64,000 nt of DNA from Neotamlana sedimentorum. Its GTDB lineage: Bacteria > Bacteroidota > Bacteroidia > Flavobacteriales > Flavobacteriaceae. Under the pieces are notes generated by a model, which made no database searches, was not told where the DNA came from, and saw only the letters and a program-made list of their open reading frames with translations. The DNA is taken from assembly GCF_000943565.1 (NCBI RefSeq), contig NZ_JTDW01000014.1:1-64000 (forward strand). Direction: 5' to 3'. Each line of letters opens with the position of its first letter. Within the stretch, counting starts at the first letter, position 1. This document shows positions 24,939-34,669 of the stretch, one piece after another. The translations under genes were made by a program, and so were the position numbers.

Positions 24939-27347
24939 TTAGTTTCTTAAAGGTTTTCCAGTTTTAAGCATGTGCTGAATACGTTCAAGTGTTTTACGCT
25001 CTGTACAAAGACTTAAAAAGGCTTCGCGTTCCAGATCTAATAAATACTGTTCGCTAACTTGTGTTGGTTCACTTAAATCGCCACCAGCCATTACGTAGGC
25101 AAGCTTATTTGCAATTTTTTGATCATGCTCGCTAATGTAATTGCTCGCTTCCATAGAGTCTGTTCCTACTAAAAACATACCTAAAGCTTGTTTTCCTAAA
25201 ACCTTAACGTCTTTTCGTTTAATGGGTTGGGTGTAGCCTTGTTCTGCCATTAATTTTGCGTAGGCTTTTGCTGTAGCTATTTGCCTGTCTTTATTAACAA
25301 CCACAACATCTTTCCCTTTTTGAAGAATGCCCAAATCGAAGGCTTCGTAAGCAGATGTTGATACTTTTGCCATACCAATAGTTAAGAAATATTCTTGAAG
25401 CACGTTTAACTTTACATCGCCTTTTTGGAATAAATCTGAAGCTCTTAAAGCCATTTCTTTAGAGCCACCACCACCAGGAATTACACCAACACCAAATTCA
25501 ACAAGACCAATGTAAGTTTCTGCTGCGGCAACAACTTTATCTGCATGCAGTGATAATTCGCAACCACCACCAAGTGTCATGCCATGAGGAGCTGCAACGG
25601 TTGGAATAGAGGAGTAGCGCATACGCATCATGGTATCTTGGAAATATTTTATAGCCATGTTAAGCTCGTCGTATTCTTGCTCTACAGCCATCATGAATAT
25701 CATGCCAATATTAGCACCTACCGAAAAATTAGCCGCTTGGTTACCAATAACTAAACCTTGATAGTTTTTTTCTGCTAAATCTATAGCCTTGTTTAATCCG
25801 TTTAAAACATCGCCACCAATGGTGTTCATTTTACTTTGGAACTCACAGTTTAAAATACCATCGCCTAAATCTTCAATTACAACACCTGAATTTTTAAATA
25901 CTTCTTTAGATTTTCTAATGTTATCTAAAATAATAAAGGCATCTTGACCTGGAATTTTTGTTTGAGTTTTTGTAGGAACATCATAAAAATAGGTTGCGCC
26001 ATCTTTTACAGAATAAAATGATGAACTACCAGAAGCAATCATATCATTTACCCAAGAAGCAGGTTCGTAACCTTCAGCCTTCATAATTTCAATTCCTTTT
26101 TCTACACCAATAGCATCCCAGATTTGAAACGGACCATGTTGCCAACCAAAACCAGCTTTCATGGCATCATCTATTTTATAAAGCTCATCGGTTATTTCAG
26201 GAATACGATTAGAAACATAGGCAAACATTGCCGCGAAGTTTTTACGATAAAAATCACCTGCTTTATCTTTTCCTCCAACTAAAATTTTAAACCTGTCAGC
26301 AACATTCTCAATCGATTTCGTTAATTCTAAAGTTGAAAATTTGGCAGATTTCTTTTTTCTATATTCTAAAGTGTTTAGGTCTAATGATAAAATTTCGCTT
26401 TTACCACCATCTCCTTTAACTTTTTTGTAGAATCCTTGTCCAGTTTTGCTACCTAACCATTTATTTTCCATCATGGTATTAATAAAATCTGGTAACTTAA
26501 AAAGCTCGTGGGCTTCGTCGTTAGAGCAGTTTTCATAAATTCCATTGGCAACATGTACAAGCGTATCTAGCCCAACCACATCTACAGTTCTAAATGTTGC
26601 AGATTTTGGACGACCAATAACAGGGCCTGTTAATTTATCTACTTCTTCAATAGTTAAATCGAGTTCTTTTACTAAATGAAATAGTGATTGAATACCAAAA
26701 ATACCAATGCGATTCCCTATAAATGCAGGTGTATCTTTGGCTACTACAGAAGTTTTTCCAAGGAATTGTTCTCCGTAGCCATTTAAAAAGTCCAATACAT
26801 CTTTTGAGGTTTTTGGACCTGGTATAATTTCGAATAATTTAAGATATCTGGCAGGGTTAAAAAAGTGAGTTCCGCAGAAATGTGCTTGAAAATCATCGCT
26901 TCTACCTTCACTCATAAACTTAATAGGAATACCAGAGGTATTTGAGGTAATTAAAGTTCCGGGTGTACGGTGTTTGTCTAAGTTTTCAAAAACTTTTTTC
27001 TTGATGTCTAGTCGTTCTACAACAACTTCAATAATCCAATCTACATCAGCAACTTTTGCAATATCGTCTTCTAAATTACCAGTGGTAATTCTGCTTGCAA
27101 ATTTTTGGTGGTAAATTGGTGATGGTTTCGATTTTAAAGCGGTTTGCAACGCGTTGTTTACCAAGCGGTTTCTAACGGCTTTACTTTCCAGTGTTAATTC
27201 TTTTGCTTTTTCAGCATCGGTAAGTTCTCTTGGAACAATATCTAGTAGTAAGACTTCTACGCCAATATTGGCAAAATGGCAAGCAATACCACTTCCCATA
27301 ATTCCAGATCCAATAACGGCTACTTTGTTAATAATTCGTTTATTCAT
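24939..27347 (-). CDS. fadB: 3-hydroxyacyl-CoA dehydrogenase/enoyl-CoA hydratase
   Basis: An 802-residue two-function enzyme. The dehydrogenase comes first: NAD motif G-S-G-I-M-G-S-G (13-20), then S-N-T-S-G-I and H-F-F-N-P-A with the catalytic histidine near 160. The crotonase domain is C-terminal, with T-L-G-G-G-C-E-L (about 597-604) and G-V-G-V-I-P-G-G-G-G. This order is opposite to that of E. coli FadB and typical of Bacteroidota and Bacillus FadN-type proteins. It performs steps two and three of beta-oxidation. It follows marR by 23 nt. Confidence 0.92.
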   Translation of the reverse strand: MNKRIINKVAVIGSGIMGSGIACHFANIGVEVLLLDIVPRELTDAEKAKELTLESKAVRNRLVNNALQTALKSKPSPIYHQKFASRITTGNLEDDIAKVADVDWIIEVVVERLDIKKKVFENLDKHRTPGTLITSNTSGIPIKFMSEGRSDDFQAHFCGTHFFNPARYLKLFEIIPGPKTSKDVLDFLNGYGEQFLGKTSVVAKDTPAFIGNRIGIFGIQSLFHLVKELDLTIEEVDKLTGPVIGRPKSATFRTVDVVGLDTLVHVANGIYENCSNDEAHELFKLPDFINTMMENKWLGSKTGQGFYKKVKGDGGKSEILSLDLNTLEYRKKKSAKFSTLELTKSIENVADRFKILVGGKDKAGDFYRKNFAAMFAYVSNRIPEITDELYKIDDAMKAGFGWQHGPFQIWDAIGVEKGIEIMKAEGYEPASWVNDMIASGSSSFYSVKDGATYFYDVPTKTQTKIPGQDAFIILDNIRKSKEVFKNSGVVIEDLGDGILNCEFQSKMNTIGGDVLNGLNKAIDLAEKNYQGLVIGNQAANFSVGANIGMIFMMAVEQEYDELNMAIKYFQDTMMRMRYSSIPTVAAPHGMTLGGGCELSLHADKVVAAAETYIGLVEFGVGVIPGGGGSKEMALRASDLFQKGDVKLNVLQEYFLTIGMAKVSTSAYEAFDLGILQKGKDVVVVNKDRQIATAKAYAKLMAEQGYTQPIKRKDVKVLGKQALGMFLVGTDSMEASNYISEHDQKIANKLAYVMAGGDLSEPTQVSEQYLLDLEREAFLSLCTERKTLERIQHMLKTGKPLRN

Positions 27348-27370
27348 GTTTAGTTAATACCCTTAAATGT

Positions 27371-27805
27371 TTAGTTGTAAATTTTTTTGTTTGAAACGAG
27401 TTCGTTTATGGTTTCGGATACCTCGAAAAAATGAATTAGCTTTACTTCAGGAATAATTTTTCTAATAGTATTGTTAAAAGTGAGTACTTTTTCTTTAGAA
27501 TAATTTCGCTTTTCTAAACCAAATTCAGTTAAAGAGATAATAACGCCACGGCCATCTTCAGGATTTGGATTCCTTTTAATAAGCCCTTTTTCTTCCATTT
27601 TTTTTAAAATACGGGAAAGGCTAGTGGCTTCCATTCCCATTTTTGGACCAAGAGATGTAGATGGAGTACCTTTTTCAGGATCTATACTTAATAAAGTAAA
27701 TCCTGTGGCCATCGTACTTTCAAACTTTGCAGCTTCTTCGTTGTACATTTTTTGCACGTTTAGCCAAGTGGTTCTTAGCATGTAATCGATGGTTTTATCT
27801 TTCAT
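27371..27805 (-). CDS. MarR family repressor of the fatty-acid operon
   Basis: A 144-residue winged-helix protein. The pattern T-S-L-G-P-K-M-G-M-E-A-T-S-L-S-R-I-L-K-K-M-E-E-K-G-L is split around residues 49-74 and is the helix-turn-helix; a wing with P-N-P-E-D-G-R-G-V follows. It is the first gene of the beta-oxidation operon, and a perfect palindrome lies over its promoter. Auto-repression relieved by acyl-CoA, as in other fatty-acid MarR or FadR systems, is inferred, not shown. Confidence 0.88.
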   Translation of the reverse strand: MKDKTIDYMLRTTWLNVQKMYNEEAAKFESTMATGFTLLSIDPEKGTPSTSLGPKMGMEATSLSRILKKMEEKGLIKRNPNPEDGRGVIISLTEFGLEKRNYSKEKVLTFNNTIRKIIPEVKLIHFFEVSETINELVSNKKIYN

Positions 27806-27825
27806 TATAGATTTATAGATTTCTT

Positions 27826-27862
27826 CAAATATATAAAATTTTATTATGCATGCATAATAAAA
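27826..27862 (-). promoter_or_regulatory. marR promoter with perfect 24-bp palindromic operator
   Basis: Bases 27839-27862 form a perfect palindrome (core TTATTATGCATGCATAATAA at 27841-27860, extended by TT and AA). On the minus strand TATATTTG (27833 to 27826) matches TAnnTTTG. The palindrome thus covers roughly -18 to -41 of the predicted start, between and over the promoter elements, the ideal place for a repressor. Confidence 0.85.
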
Positions 27863-27884
27863 ATAGTTAAAAATTAGTCAAAAA

Positions 27885-27914
27885 AAAACACCGCTTATAG
27901 GGCTGCGGTGTTTT
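27885..27914 (-). terminator. Terminator of the acyl-CoA ligase gene
   Basis: AAAACACCGC (27885-27894) and GCGGTGTTTT (27905-27914) form a perfect 10-bp stem. On the minus strand, downstream of the ligase stop at 27920, the hairpin ends in a long T run. Confidence 0.88.
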
Positions 27915-27919
27915 GTTAA

Positions 27920-29692
27920 TTAAGATCTATATATTTTCTCAATAAGGTCGTGATACATATTTTTTATCACATCTCTTTTCATTTTCATTGTTGGTGTAAG
28001 GTGTCCGGAGTCAATTGACCATACTTGTGGTGTAAGTTCGAATTTTTTTATTTGTTCCCATCTACCAAACTTGGCGTTACATATATCAATTTCGTTTTGT
28101 ATTCTTTCTTTTATAATATTGGAATTTGCAATTTCAGTATCCGTTAAGCCAACATTCACGTTTTTATGTTGTATCCATTCTTTTACAAATTCAAAATTTG
28201 GTTGTATTAGGGCTGCTGGCATTTTTTCGCCTTCCCCAATAACCATAATTTGCTCTATAAAACGCGATTGTTTTAATTCGTTTTCTAAAAGCGTTGGAAT
28301 TATATATTTACCTCCAGAAGTTTTAAACATTTCCTTTTTACGCCCCGTAATTTTTAAAAATCCCTCAGCATCTAATTCACCTTTATCTCCAGTATGAAAG
28401 TAATCGCCCGTCATTACACTAGCAGTTTTCTCATCATCTTTATAATAGCCAATCATTACGTTTGGTCCTTTTATTAAGATCTCACCATCGTCTGCAATTT
28501 TTACTTCTACATTACGAATAGGTTTACCAACAGTACCAATTTTAAAGTTGTTTTCGCGGTACATGCCCACTCCAATTACAGGAGAAGTTTCTGTTAAACC
28601 ATAACCTTCCATAACTTGCATACCCGCAGCACAAAAAATTCTAGACAGTCTGGGTTGCAACGCGGCACTACCCGAAACCATAGTGTGTAATTCTCCTCCA
28701 AGGGCTTCACGCCATTTACTAAATATTAATTTATTGGCAATTTTCAATTTAAACTCGTACCAAGCACCGTTTTTTCGATATGGTTCCCATTGTTCACCGA
28801 GTTTAACTGCCCAAAAAAATAGGGCTTTTTTAATACCAGTGAGTTCTGCTGCTTTAACCATGATTTTATCATAAACCTTTTCTAAAAGTCGTGGTACAAC
28901 ACTCATTAAATGAGGCTTGATTTCTTTCGCATTTTCACCAATTTTATCAATAGCTTCGGCGAAGTAAATAGATAAGCCGGCGTATTGATATATGTAAATT
29001 AGTACACGCTCAAAAATATGGCAGATTGGTAAGAAGCTTAAAACTCTATTTTGGTTTTGGTTAAGCGGTAACCTTGGGTAACTATCAAGCGCATTACTAG
29101 TAATATTCCAATGAGATAGCATAACACCTTTTGGTTTACCTGTGGTTCCTGATGTGTAAATTATAGTAGCTAAATCTTCTGATTTCACATCGTTTTTTCT
29201 AGCCTCAACTTCGTTTTGATTACTTTCGTCTTTTCCTAATTCGAATAATTCGGAGTAATGTTTACAGCCTTCAATATGGTCGAAACTATAAACGTCTTTT
29301 AATTTAGTGTTTGCTTTTACTTTATTTACTTTTTCTAGAACCTCCTTGTCTGAAACGAAGCAATATATAGATTCACTATGATTTAAAATATACTCATAAT
29401 CTTCAGCAGAAATAGTTGGGTAAATTGGAACATTCTGTGCGCCCAATTGCAATACACCAATATCCATAATGTTCCATTCAGTTCTGTTTGAGGTAGAAAT
29501 TACAGCTATTTTATCATTTTTATTAACTCCTAACCGAAGTAAGGCTCTACTTACTGAATTAGCTTTATCTATATATTCTTGTGTAGATGTTTTAATCCAT
29601 TTGCCATTATATTTTGTTACCAAAGCGGCATCGGTCGGGTTGTTTTCCAGTTGGTGATAAGGAAAATCGAAAAGTCTTTTTAGTTCAGTCAT
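27920..29692 (-). CDS. Long-chain fatty-acid-CoA ligase
   Basis: A 590-residue adenylate-forming enzyme. The P-loop is I-I-Y-T-S-G-T-T-G-K-P-K-G-V near 178-191, followed by the A5-type motif G-Y-G-L-T-E-T-S near 362-369, T-G-D-K-G near 435 and G-R-K-K-E-M-F near 452-458. It resembles the bacterial FadD15/ACSL group that activates long-chain fatty acids with ATP and CoA. It is monocistronic, flanked by its own terminator, and transcribed in the same direction as the marR operon that would consume its product. Confidence 0.92.
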   Translation of the reverse strand: MTELKRLFDFPYHQLENNPTDAALVTKYNGKWIKTSTQEYIDKANSVSRALLRLGVNKNDKIAVISTSNRTEWNIMDIGVLQLGAQNVPIYPTISAEDYEYILNHSESIYCFVSDKEVLEKVNKVKANTKLKDVYSFDHIEGCKHYSELFELGKDESNQNEVEARKNDVKSEDLATIIYTSGTTGKPKGVMLSHWNITSNALDSYPRLPLNQNQNRVLSFLPICHIFERVLIYIYQYAGLSIYFAEAIDKIGENAKEIKPHLMSVVPRLLEKVYDKIMVKAAELTGIKKALFFWAVKLGEQWEPYRKNGAWYEFKLKIANKLIFSKWREALGGELHTMVSGSAALQPRLSRIFCAAGMQVMEGYGLTETSPVIGVGMYRENNFKIGTVGKPIRNVEVKIADDGEILIKGPNVMIGYYKDDEKTASVMTGDYFHTGDKGELDAEGFLKITGRKKEMFKTSGGKYIIPTLLENELKQSRFIEQIMVIGEGEKMPAALIQPNFEFVKEWIQHKNVNVGLTDTEIANSNIIKERIQNEIDICNAKFGRWEQIKKFELTPQVWSIDSGHLTPTMKMKRDVIKNMYHDLIEKIYRS

Positions 29693-29877
29693 TTATATCT
29701 ATTAATCATGGAATGCAAAATATAAAAATTATACGAAATAAAACAAGTTAAAAATTTAATAATTTAATAATTTAAGTTATGTTTTTATGATTTAACTATA
29801 AAATTGATATGTAATAACTGGTAATATGTTAAAATTAAGGCTGATTTTAATGGAAAATCAACAATTAATATCGAACA

Positions 29878-29920
29878 TGATAAATGTCAGCTAAATATTC
29901 GTGTTTCGATAGTAATTTTG
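29878..29920 (+). promoter_or_regulatory. CRP/FNR-type box and -7 element of the pflB operon
   Basis: TGAT-AAAT-GTCA (29878-29889) and a perfect TAATTTTG (29913-29920). The box centre (29883.5) is 36.5 nt from the final G. The position of the box could be predicted from the -7 element by the spacing seen at the other sites. The remaining part of the 256-bp gap shows no gene. Confidence 0.75.
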
Positions 29921-29948
29921 AATGAGTTAATAAACAAATAATTTTATT

Positions 29949-32174
29949 ATGGTAGTTAAAGAGTTTAAAAGCGGAACATGGATTAATACAATTGATGTAA
30001 GAGATTTTGTAATAAATAATGTTACATCTTATTATGGAGATGACACCTTTTTAGTTGGAGCAAGTGAAAGAACAAAAAGGCTTTGGGAGGTTTGTTTACA
30101 AGCTACTAAAGAAGAACGACAAAATAACGGTTTAAGATCTGTAGATACAGAAACGATATCGGGTGTAAATAATTTTGAAGCAGGTTATATAGATAAAGAA
30201 AATGAAGTAATTGTAGGTTTGCAAACCGATGAGCTTTTAAAGCGTGCTATGAAACCATTTGGAGGTTTTAAGGTTGTGCAAAAAGCTTTAAGCGAACATG
30301 GTTTAGTTGCTAGCGATACAGTATCAGAGTTGTTTTCAAAATATGTAAAATCTCATAACGATGGTGTGTTTTCTGCCTATAATGCGGAGATTAGAAAATT
30401 CCGTTCTTTAGGTCTTTTAACAGGATTACCAGATAACTATGCTCGTGGTAGAATTATTGGCGATTATCGTAGAATAGCGCTTTATGGTATAGATAGGTTG
30501 ATTGAAGTGAAAAAAGCAGATAAAGCTGCTATTACTGGGTCAATGACAGATGCTGTAATTCGTTTGCGCGAAGAAGTTTCAGACCAAATTAAAGCGTTGC
30601 AAGAAATTGTAGAAATGGGAGCTAAATATGGTTTAGATTTATCCCGACCAGCAGAAAATGCACGTGAAGCTGTGCAATGGACTTATATGGGTTATTTGGC
30701 AGCGGTAAAAGAGCAAGACGGCGCAGCTATGTCTTTAGGTAATGTTTCTACATTTTTAGATATTTATATTCAAAATGATTTAGAAGAAGGATTAATAACA
30801 GAGGTTGAAGCACAAGAATATATAGATCAATTTGTAATGAAACTTCGTATGGTGCGCCATTTAAGAATGAGTGCATACGACGAAATTTTTGCAGGAGATC
30901 CAACTTGGGTCACCGAAGCTATTGGAGGCATGTTTGAAGATGGTAGAACAAAAGTTACTAAAACATCATTCCGTTTTTTAAACACACTGTATAACTTAGG
31001 GCCATCACCAGAGCCAAATATTACTATTCTTTGGTCTCAAAATTTACCAGAAAATTTTAAAAAGTATTGTGCAAAAGTAGCTATAGATACCTCATCAATT
31101 CAATTTGAAAACGATGATATGATGCGTACCTTAAGAGGATCAGACGATTATGGTATTGCCTGTTGTGTGTCTTATCAAGCTTTAGGAAAACAAATTCAAT
31201 TTTTTGGAGCCAGAACAAATTTAGCAAAAACACTGTTACTTGCTATTAATGGTGGGCGTTGCGAAAATACAGGTACCAAAATGGTTGATGGTATAGTACC
31301 TATGGAAGATGAGTATTTAGATTTTAACAAAGTAATGGCTAATTTTAAAGTAGCCATGAAAGAAGTGGCTCGAGTGTATAACGATTCTATGAATATTATT
31401 CACTACATGCACGATAAATACTATTACGAAAAAGCTCAAATGGCTTTAATTGATACCAATCCAGATATAAATATTGCTTACGGTATTGCTGGTTTATCAA
31501 TTGTAGCAGATTCATTGTCTGCTATTAAATACGCTAAAGTTAAACCTATAAGAAATGAAGAAGGTTTAACTGTAGATTTTAAAATTGAAGGCGATTTCCC
31601 TAAATATGGAAACGATGATGATAGAGTAGATGTATTTGCTCATGATGCTGTAGCAGATTTTAATAAAGAGTTAAGTGCATTACCAGTGTATAAAAATGCA
31701 GCACCAACGCTATCTGTATTAACCATAACGTCAAATGTGGTTTATGGTAAAAAAACAGGAGCAACTCCAGATGGACGCCCAAAAGGTGTGCCATTTGCAC
31801 CAGGAGCTAATCCAATGCATGGTCGCGATACTAATGGGGCAATAGCATCATTAAATTCTGTAGCTAAAATTGATTATGAAGATTCTCAAGATGGTATTTC
31901 AAATACATTTTCTATAGTTCCAAAATCTCTTGGAGCTTCAGAAACCGATAGAATATCAAACTTAACAACGATGTTAGATGGGTATTTTAGTAGAAATGCT
32001 CAGCATTTAAATGTAAATGTTTTAAATAAAGAAACGTTGCTAGATGCTATGGAAAATCCAGAAAATTACCCACAGTTAACTATTAGAGTTTCAGGATATG
32101 CTGTAAACTTTATCAGATTAACTAAAGAACAACAGCAAGAGGTAATTACAAGGTCTTTTCACCAATCTATGTAA
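29949..32174 (+). CDS. pflB: Formate C-acetyltransferase (pyruvate formate-lyase)
   Basis: A 741-residue glycyl-radical enzyme. The adjacent active cysteines are C405 and C406 (Y-G-I-A-C-C-V-S). The radical glycine is G716 in R-V-S-G-Y-A-V, 26 residues from the end. Size and motifs match canonical PflB rather than diol dehydratases. It converts pyruvate and CoA to acetyl-CoA and formate and works only without oxygen, which fits the FNR-type promoter. The activase follows after 45 nt. In a strain with cbb3 oxidase this gives a fermentative branch for oxygen depletion. Confidence 0.96.
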   Translation: MVVKEFKSGTWINTIDVRDFVINNVTSYYGDDTFLVGASERTKRLWEVCLQATKEERQNNGLRSVDTETISGVNNFEAGYIDKENEVIVGLQTDELLKRAMKPFGGFKVVQKALSEHGLVASDTVSELFSKYVKSHNDGVFSAYNAEIRKFRSLGLLTGLPDNYARGRIIGDYRRIALYGIDRLIEVKKADKAAITGSMTDAVIRLREEVSDQIKALQEIVEMGAKYGLDLSRPAENAREAVQWTYMGYLAAVKEQDGAAMSLGNVSTFLDIYIQNDLEEGLITEVEAQEYIDQFVMKLRMVRHLRMSAYDEIFAGDPTWVTEAIGGMFEDGRTKVTKTSFRFLNTLYNLGPSPEPNITILWSQNLPENFKKYCAKVAIDTSSIQFENDDMMRTLRGSDDYGIACCVSYQALGKQIQFFGARTNLAKTLLLAINGGRCENTGTKMVDGIVPMEDEYLDFNKVMANFKVAMKEVARVYNDSMNIIHYMHDKYYYEKAQMALIDTNPDINIAYGIAGLSIVADSLSAIKYAKVKPIRNEEGLTVDFKIEGDFPKYGNDDDRVDVFAHDAVADFNKELSALPVYKNAAPTLSVLTITSNVVYGKKTGATPDGRPKGVPFAPGANPMHGRDTNGAIASLNSVAKIDYEDSQDGISNTFSIVPKSLGASETDRISNLTTMLDGYFSRNAQHLNVNVLNKETLLDAMENPENYPQLTIRVSGYAVNFIRLTKEQQQEVITRSFHQSM

Positions 32175-32205
32175 TTCAAATAAACTAAAATTAGTCACTA
32201 AAATT

Positions 32206-32237
32206 TAGAACATCCACATATGTTTGTGGGTGTTCTA
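32206..32237 (+). promoter_or_regulatory. Hairpin enclosing the pflA start codon
   Basis: TAGAACATCCACA (32206-32218) pairs with TGTGGGTGTTCTA (32225-32237): 13 base pairs with one G-U. The loop is TATGTT (32219-32224), so the ATG at 32220 is exactly in the loop. No U run follows on the plus strand (AATTAAAAAAAGG), so it is not a standard terminator. Confidence 0.8.
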
Positions 32238-33005
32238 ATTAAAAAAAGGTTCGTTATTAAAACTTCAGAAAACACATTACGAGTTCATTCTATAGAATCG
32301 TTCGGTACTCATGATGGTCCAGGAATTCGAATGGTGGTTTTTTTGCAGGGATGTAAATTAAAATGCTTGTATTGCCACAATCCGGACACCATAGATACGC
32401 ACGGTGGTAAAGAATATGCAATTGAAAATTTAGTTGAAAGAGCTGTAAAAATGAAATCTTACTTTGGTAAAGAAGGTGGTGTTACAGTGTCTGGAGGAGA
32501 ACCCTTATTACAATCAAAAGAATTGGTTCATTTCTTTAAAAGATTAAAAGAAGAAGGAATACATACAAATATTGATACTAACGGAAGGTTGTTAAACCAT
32601 TACGCTGAAGAATTGTTAGATGACTATGCCGATTTAATTATGTTAGATATAAAGCATATGCGAGAAGATGGTTACCAAATGATTACGGGACAGAAAAATA
32701 AAGAAACCACATTTAATCTGGCAAAATATAGAGAAGCATCTGGTAAACCCATGTGGTTACGTTATGTTTTAATTCCAGAAATAACCAACAAGCCAGAGTT
32801 GTTACACGAAATGGGATCTTATTTTAAAGATTATAAAACTATTGAAAAAATAGAGCTTCAACCGTATCATAAACTAGGTATTCACAAATGGGATGCGTTA
32901 GGATGGGATTATAAACTTAAAGATGCCAGGGAGAATACACCAGAAGAAATTAATCAGGCGGTACATATTTTAAAACAATATTTTAAAGAAGTAAAAACAA
33001 ACTAA
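32220..33005 (+). CDS. pflA: Pyruvate formate-lyase-activating enzyme
   Basis: A 261-residue radical SAM protein with the cluster motif C45-x3-C49-x2-C52 (G-C-K-L-K-C-L-Y-C-H-N-P), G-T-H-D-G-P-G-I-R (29-37), V-T-V-S-G-G-E-P-L (about 88-96) and L-D-I-K-H near 141. It abstracts hydrogen from G716 of the upstream enzyme. The only upstream ATG (32220) lies in a hairpin loop and gives about 15 residues more than E. coli PflA before R-V-H-S; a non-ATG start further in (for example near T-S-E-N) cannot be ruled out. Confidence 0.93.
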   Translation: MFVGVLIKKRFVIKTSENTLRVHSIESFGTHDGPGIRMVVFLQGCKLKCLYCHNPDTIDTHGGKEYAIENLVERAVKMKSYFGKEGGVTVSGGEPLLQSKELVHFFKRLKEEGIHTNIDTNGRLLNHYAEELLDDYADLIMLDIKHMREDGYQMITGQKNKETTFNLAKYREASGKPMWLRYVLIPEITNKPELLHEMGSYFKDYKTIEKIELQPYHKLGIHKWDALGWDYKLKDARENTPEEINQAVHILKQYFKEVKTN

Positions 33006-33062
33006 AAAATACATTTTCTTTTCATAATAAAGTCTTTTAAAAATTAATAGACAAGTTGTATA

Positions 33063-34565
33063 ATGAAAACATACAGAGAACAACATAAACCAGCTTCAGA
33101 ATTTGCAAATAGATCAGATTATCTAAATCATGAGTTGCAAATAATGAAACCCAAACGATTTAGATTAAATTTTCCGGGGCGAGATTTTAGATTTGAATGG
33201 GAAGATTTGGTGCCAGCATTAGCAGGAACTTTAGGTATAGTTGCCATGTACTCCTCTGTAATGATGGCTTGGGCAGAAGGTTTAACCTCAGCATGGGATC
33301 ATATTACACTAGGAAAAGAATTTGCAATTGAAGTTTCTCGAGTAGAAATGATAATTCCTACTATTTTGTTTGTCATTTTTGCTTCGGGTTTTTTTAATCC
33401 AAGAGCCAATTTAGCAGGAAACCATGGGCCAATGATTCCTTTAATAGCAAGTATAGCTATAGCTGGTGCACATCCGTTAGCGCTAGCTGTTTTAATAGGT
33501 GTTTTTGGGCTTTTGCTGAGTGTGTTTAAAGGCGGTTCTCGATTAGTAAATTTAACAAGTAAAGGTGTAGCAGGAGGATTATTAATATTTCTAGGTTTCA
33601 CAGGTGCGTTAGGGCAAATTACTACCATACAATCGTGGGGTAAAGGTCTTGAGTCTAGCACAGTTCAGCTTGGTTCTTTGGGGTTTTTAGGATTAATAAT
33701 CCTTGCTGTTACCGTTATTTTATATAGTTTTTTAGCAAGAATAGATAAGCGTTGGTTAGCTATTCCAGCATGTGCTGTTACCGCGTTATTAATAGCTTTA
33801 ATAGGAGGAGCAGGTTTCGATTTGCAGTTTACAACACAAATGGGTTTGCCTAATTTAAATCCAGTCCACTGGTGGGGAAGTACAGACGAAGGGTGGATGT
33901 TAGGTTTGCCTAATTCAGAACATTTTATAGCATCATTACCTTTTGCAATTCTAGCAGTAGCGATGTGGTCGCCAGATTTTTTAGGACACAGAATTTTTCA
34001 AGAAATGAATTATCCTAAAAAAACAGAAAAGGTTTTAATGGATGTCGATGATACTATGAGTATGTGTTCTTTAAGGCAAATGGTTGGTACAGCAGTTGGT
34101 GGTGGTAATATAACATCGTCTTGGGGAACATACATGATTCCTGCAGCTATTGCAAAAAGGCCAATTCCGGCCGGAGCGATTTTATTAGGGGTTATGGTTT
34201 TAGGTGTTGCTATTTTAGGAAGTCCAATGGATGTTGCAGTTTGGCCACCAGTAAGATGCATAGCATTATTAGTTGGTGTGTTTTTACCAATGATTGAAGC
34301 AGGTGTACAAATGGTAAAAAGAAGTGCTTGTGCACAGGCTGCGGGAATATGCATATTCACAGCAATGGTTACAAATCCGGTATTAGCTTGGGCATTGGCT
34401 ATGTTTTTAGATAATAATGGTTTAATAGGAGATAAAGAACGCGCAAATGCGCTTTCTGTAAGAGATAAGTTAATAATTCCGCTAAGTATTTTAGCAATTT
34501 GTATAACAGCAATTTTAACAGTAGGTATGTTACATAATACATACGGAATACAAGCGCTGTTTTAA
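33063..34565 (+). CDS. DUF3360 membrane protein, predicted transporter
   Basis: A 500-residue protein with about a dozen hydrophobic helices. F-P-G-R-D-F-R-F-E-W-E-D-L-V-P-A-L near 38-54, A-N-L-A-G-N-H-G-P-M-I-P-L near 115-127 and M-W-S-P-D-F-L-G-H near 302-310 match DUF3360, known mainly from Vibrio and relatives. The layout recalls SulP/nucleobase-permease folds. The family has no established substrate. Here it is third in the pflB-pflA unit (57-nt gap), so formate or another small acid or anion is a reasonable guess only. A terminator follows at 34620. Confidence 0.8.
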   Translation: MKTYREQHKPASEFANRSDYLNHELQIMKPKRFRLNFPGRDFRFEWEDLVPALAGTLGIVAMYSSVMMAWAEGLTSAWDHITLGKEFAIEVSRVEMIIPTILFVIFASGFFNPRANLAGNHGPMIPLIASIAIAGAHPLALAVLIGVFGLLLSVFKGGSRLVNLTSKGVAGGLLIFLGFTGALGQITTIQSWGKGLESSTVQLGSLGFLGLIILAVTVILYSFLARIDKRWLAIPACAVTALLIALIGGAGFDLQFTTQMGLPNLNPVHWWGSTDEGWMLGLPNSEHFIASLPFAILAVAMWSPDFLGHRIFQEMNYPKKTEKVLMDVDDTMSMCSLRQMVGTAVGGGNITSSWGTYMIPAAIAKRPIPAGAILLGVMVLGVAILGSPMDVAVWPPVRCIALLVGVFLPMIEAGVQMVKRSACAQAAGICIFTAMVTNPVLAWALAMFLDNNGLIGDKERANALSVRDKLIIPLSILAICITAILTVGMLHNTYGIQALF

Positions 34566-34619
34566 AAAAAGTTTATAATTGGTTAATTATAAGGTCAGTT
34601 GCGATTTTTTGTTGAGAAG

Positions 34620-34651
34620 ACCCCGATGTTTGAAATGGTAAACTTCGGGGT
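34620..34651. terminator. Bidirectional terminator between the pfl unit and purL
   Basis: ACCCCGA-T-GTTT and AAAC-T-TCGGGGT form a stem of 11 pairs with one mismatch, followed by TTTTG on the plus strand. The two flanking genes converge on it. Confidence 0.85.
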
Positions 34652-34669
34652 TTTGTATTTATTGTTTAA

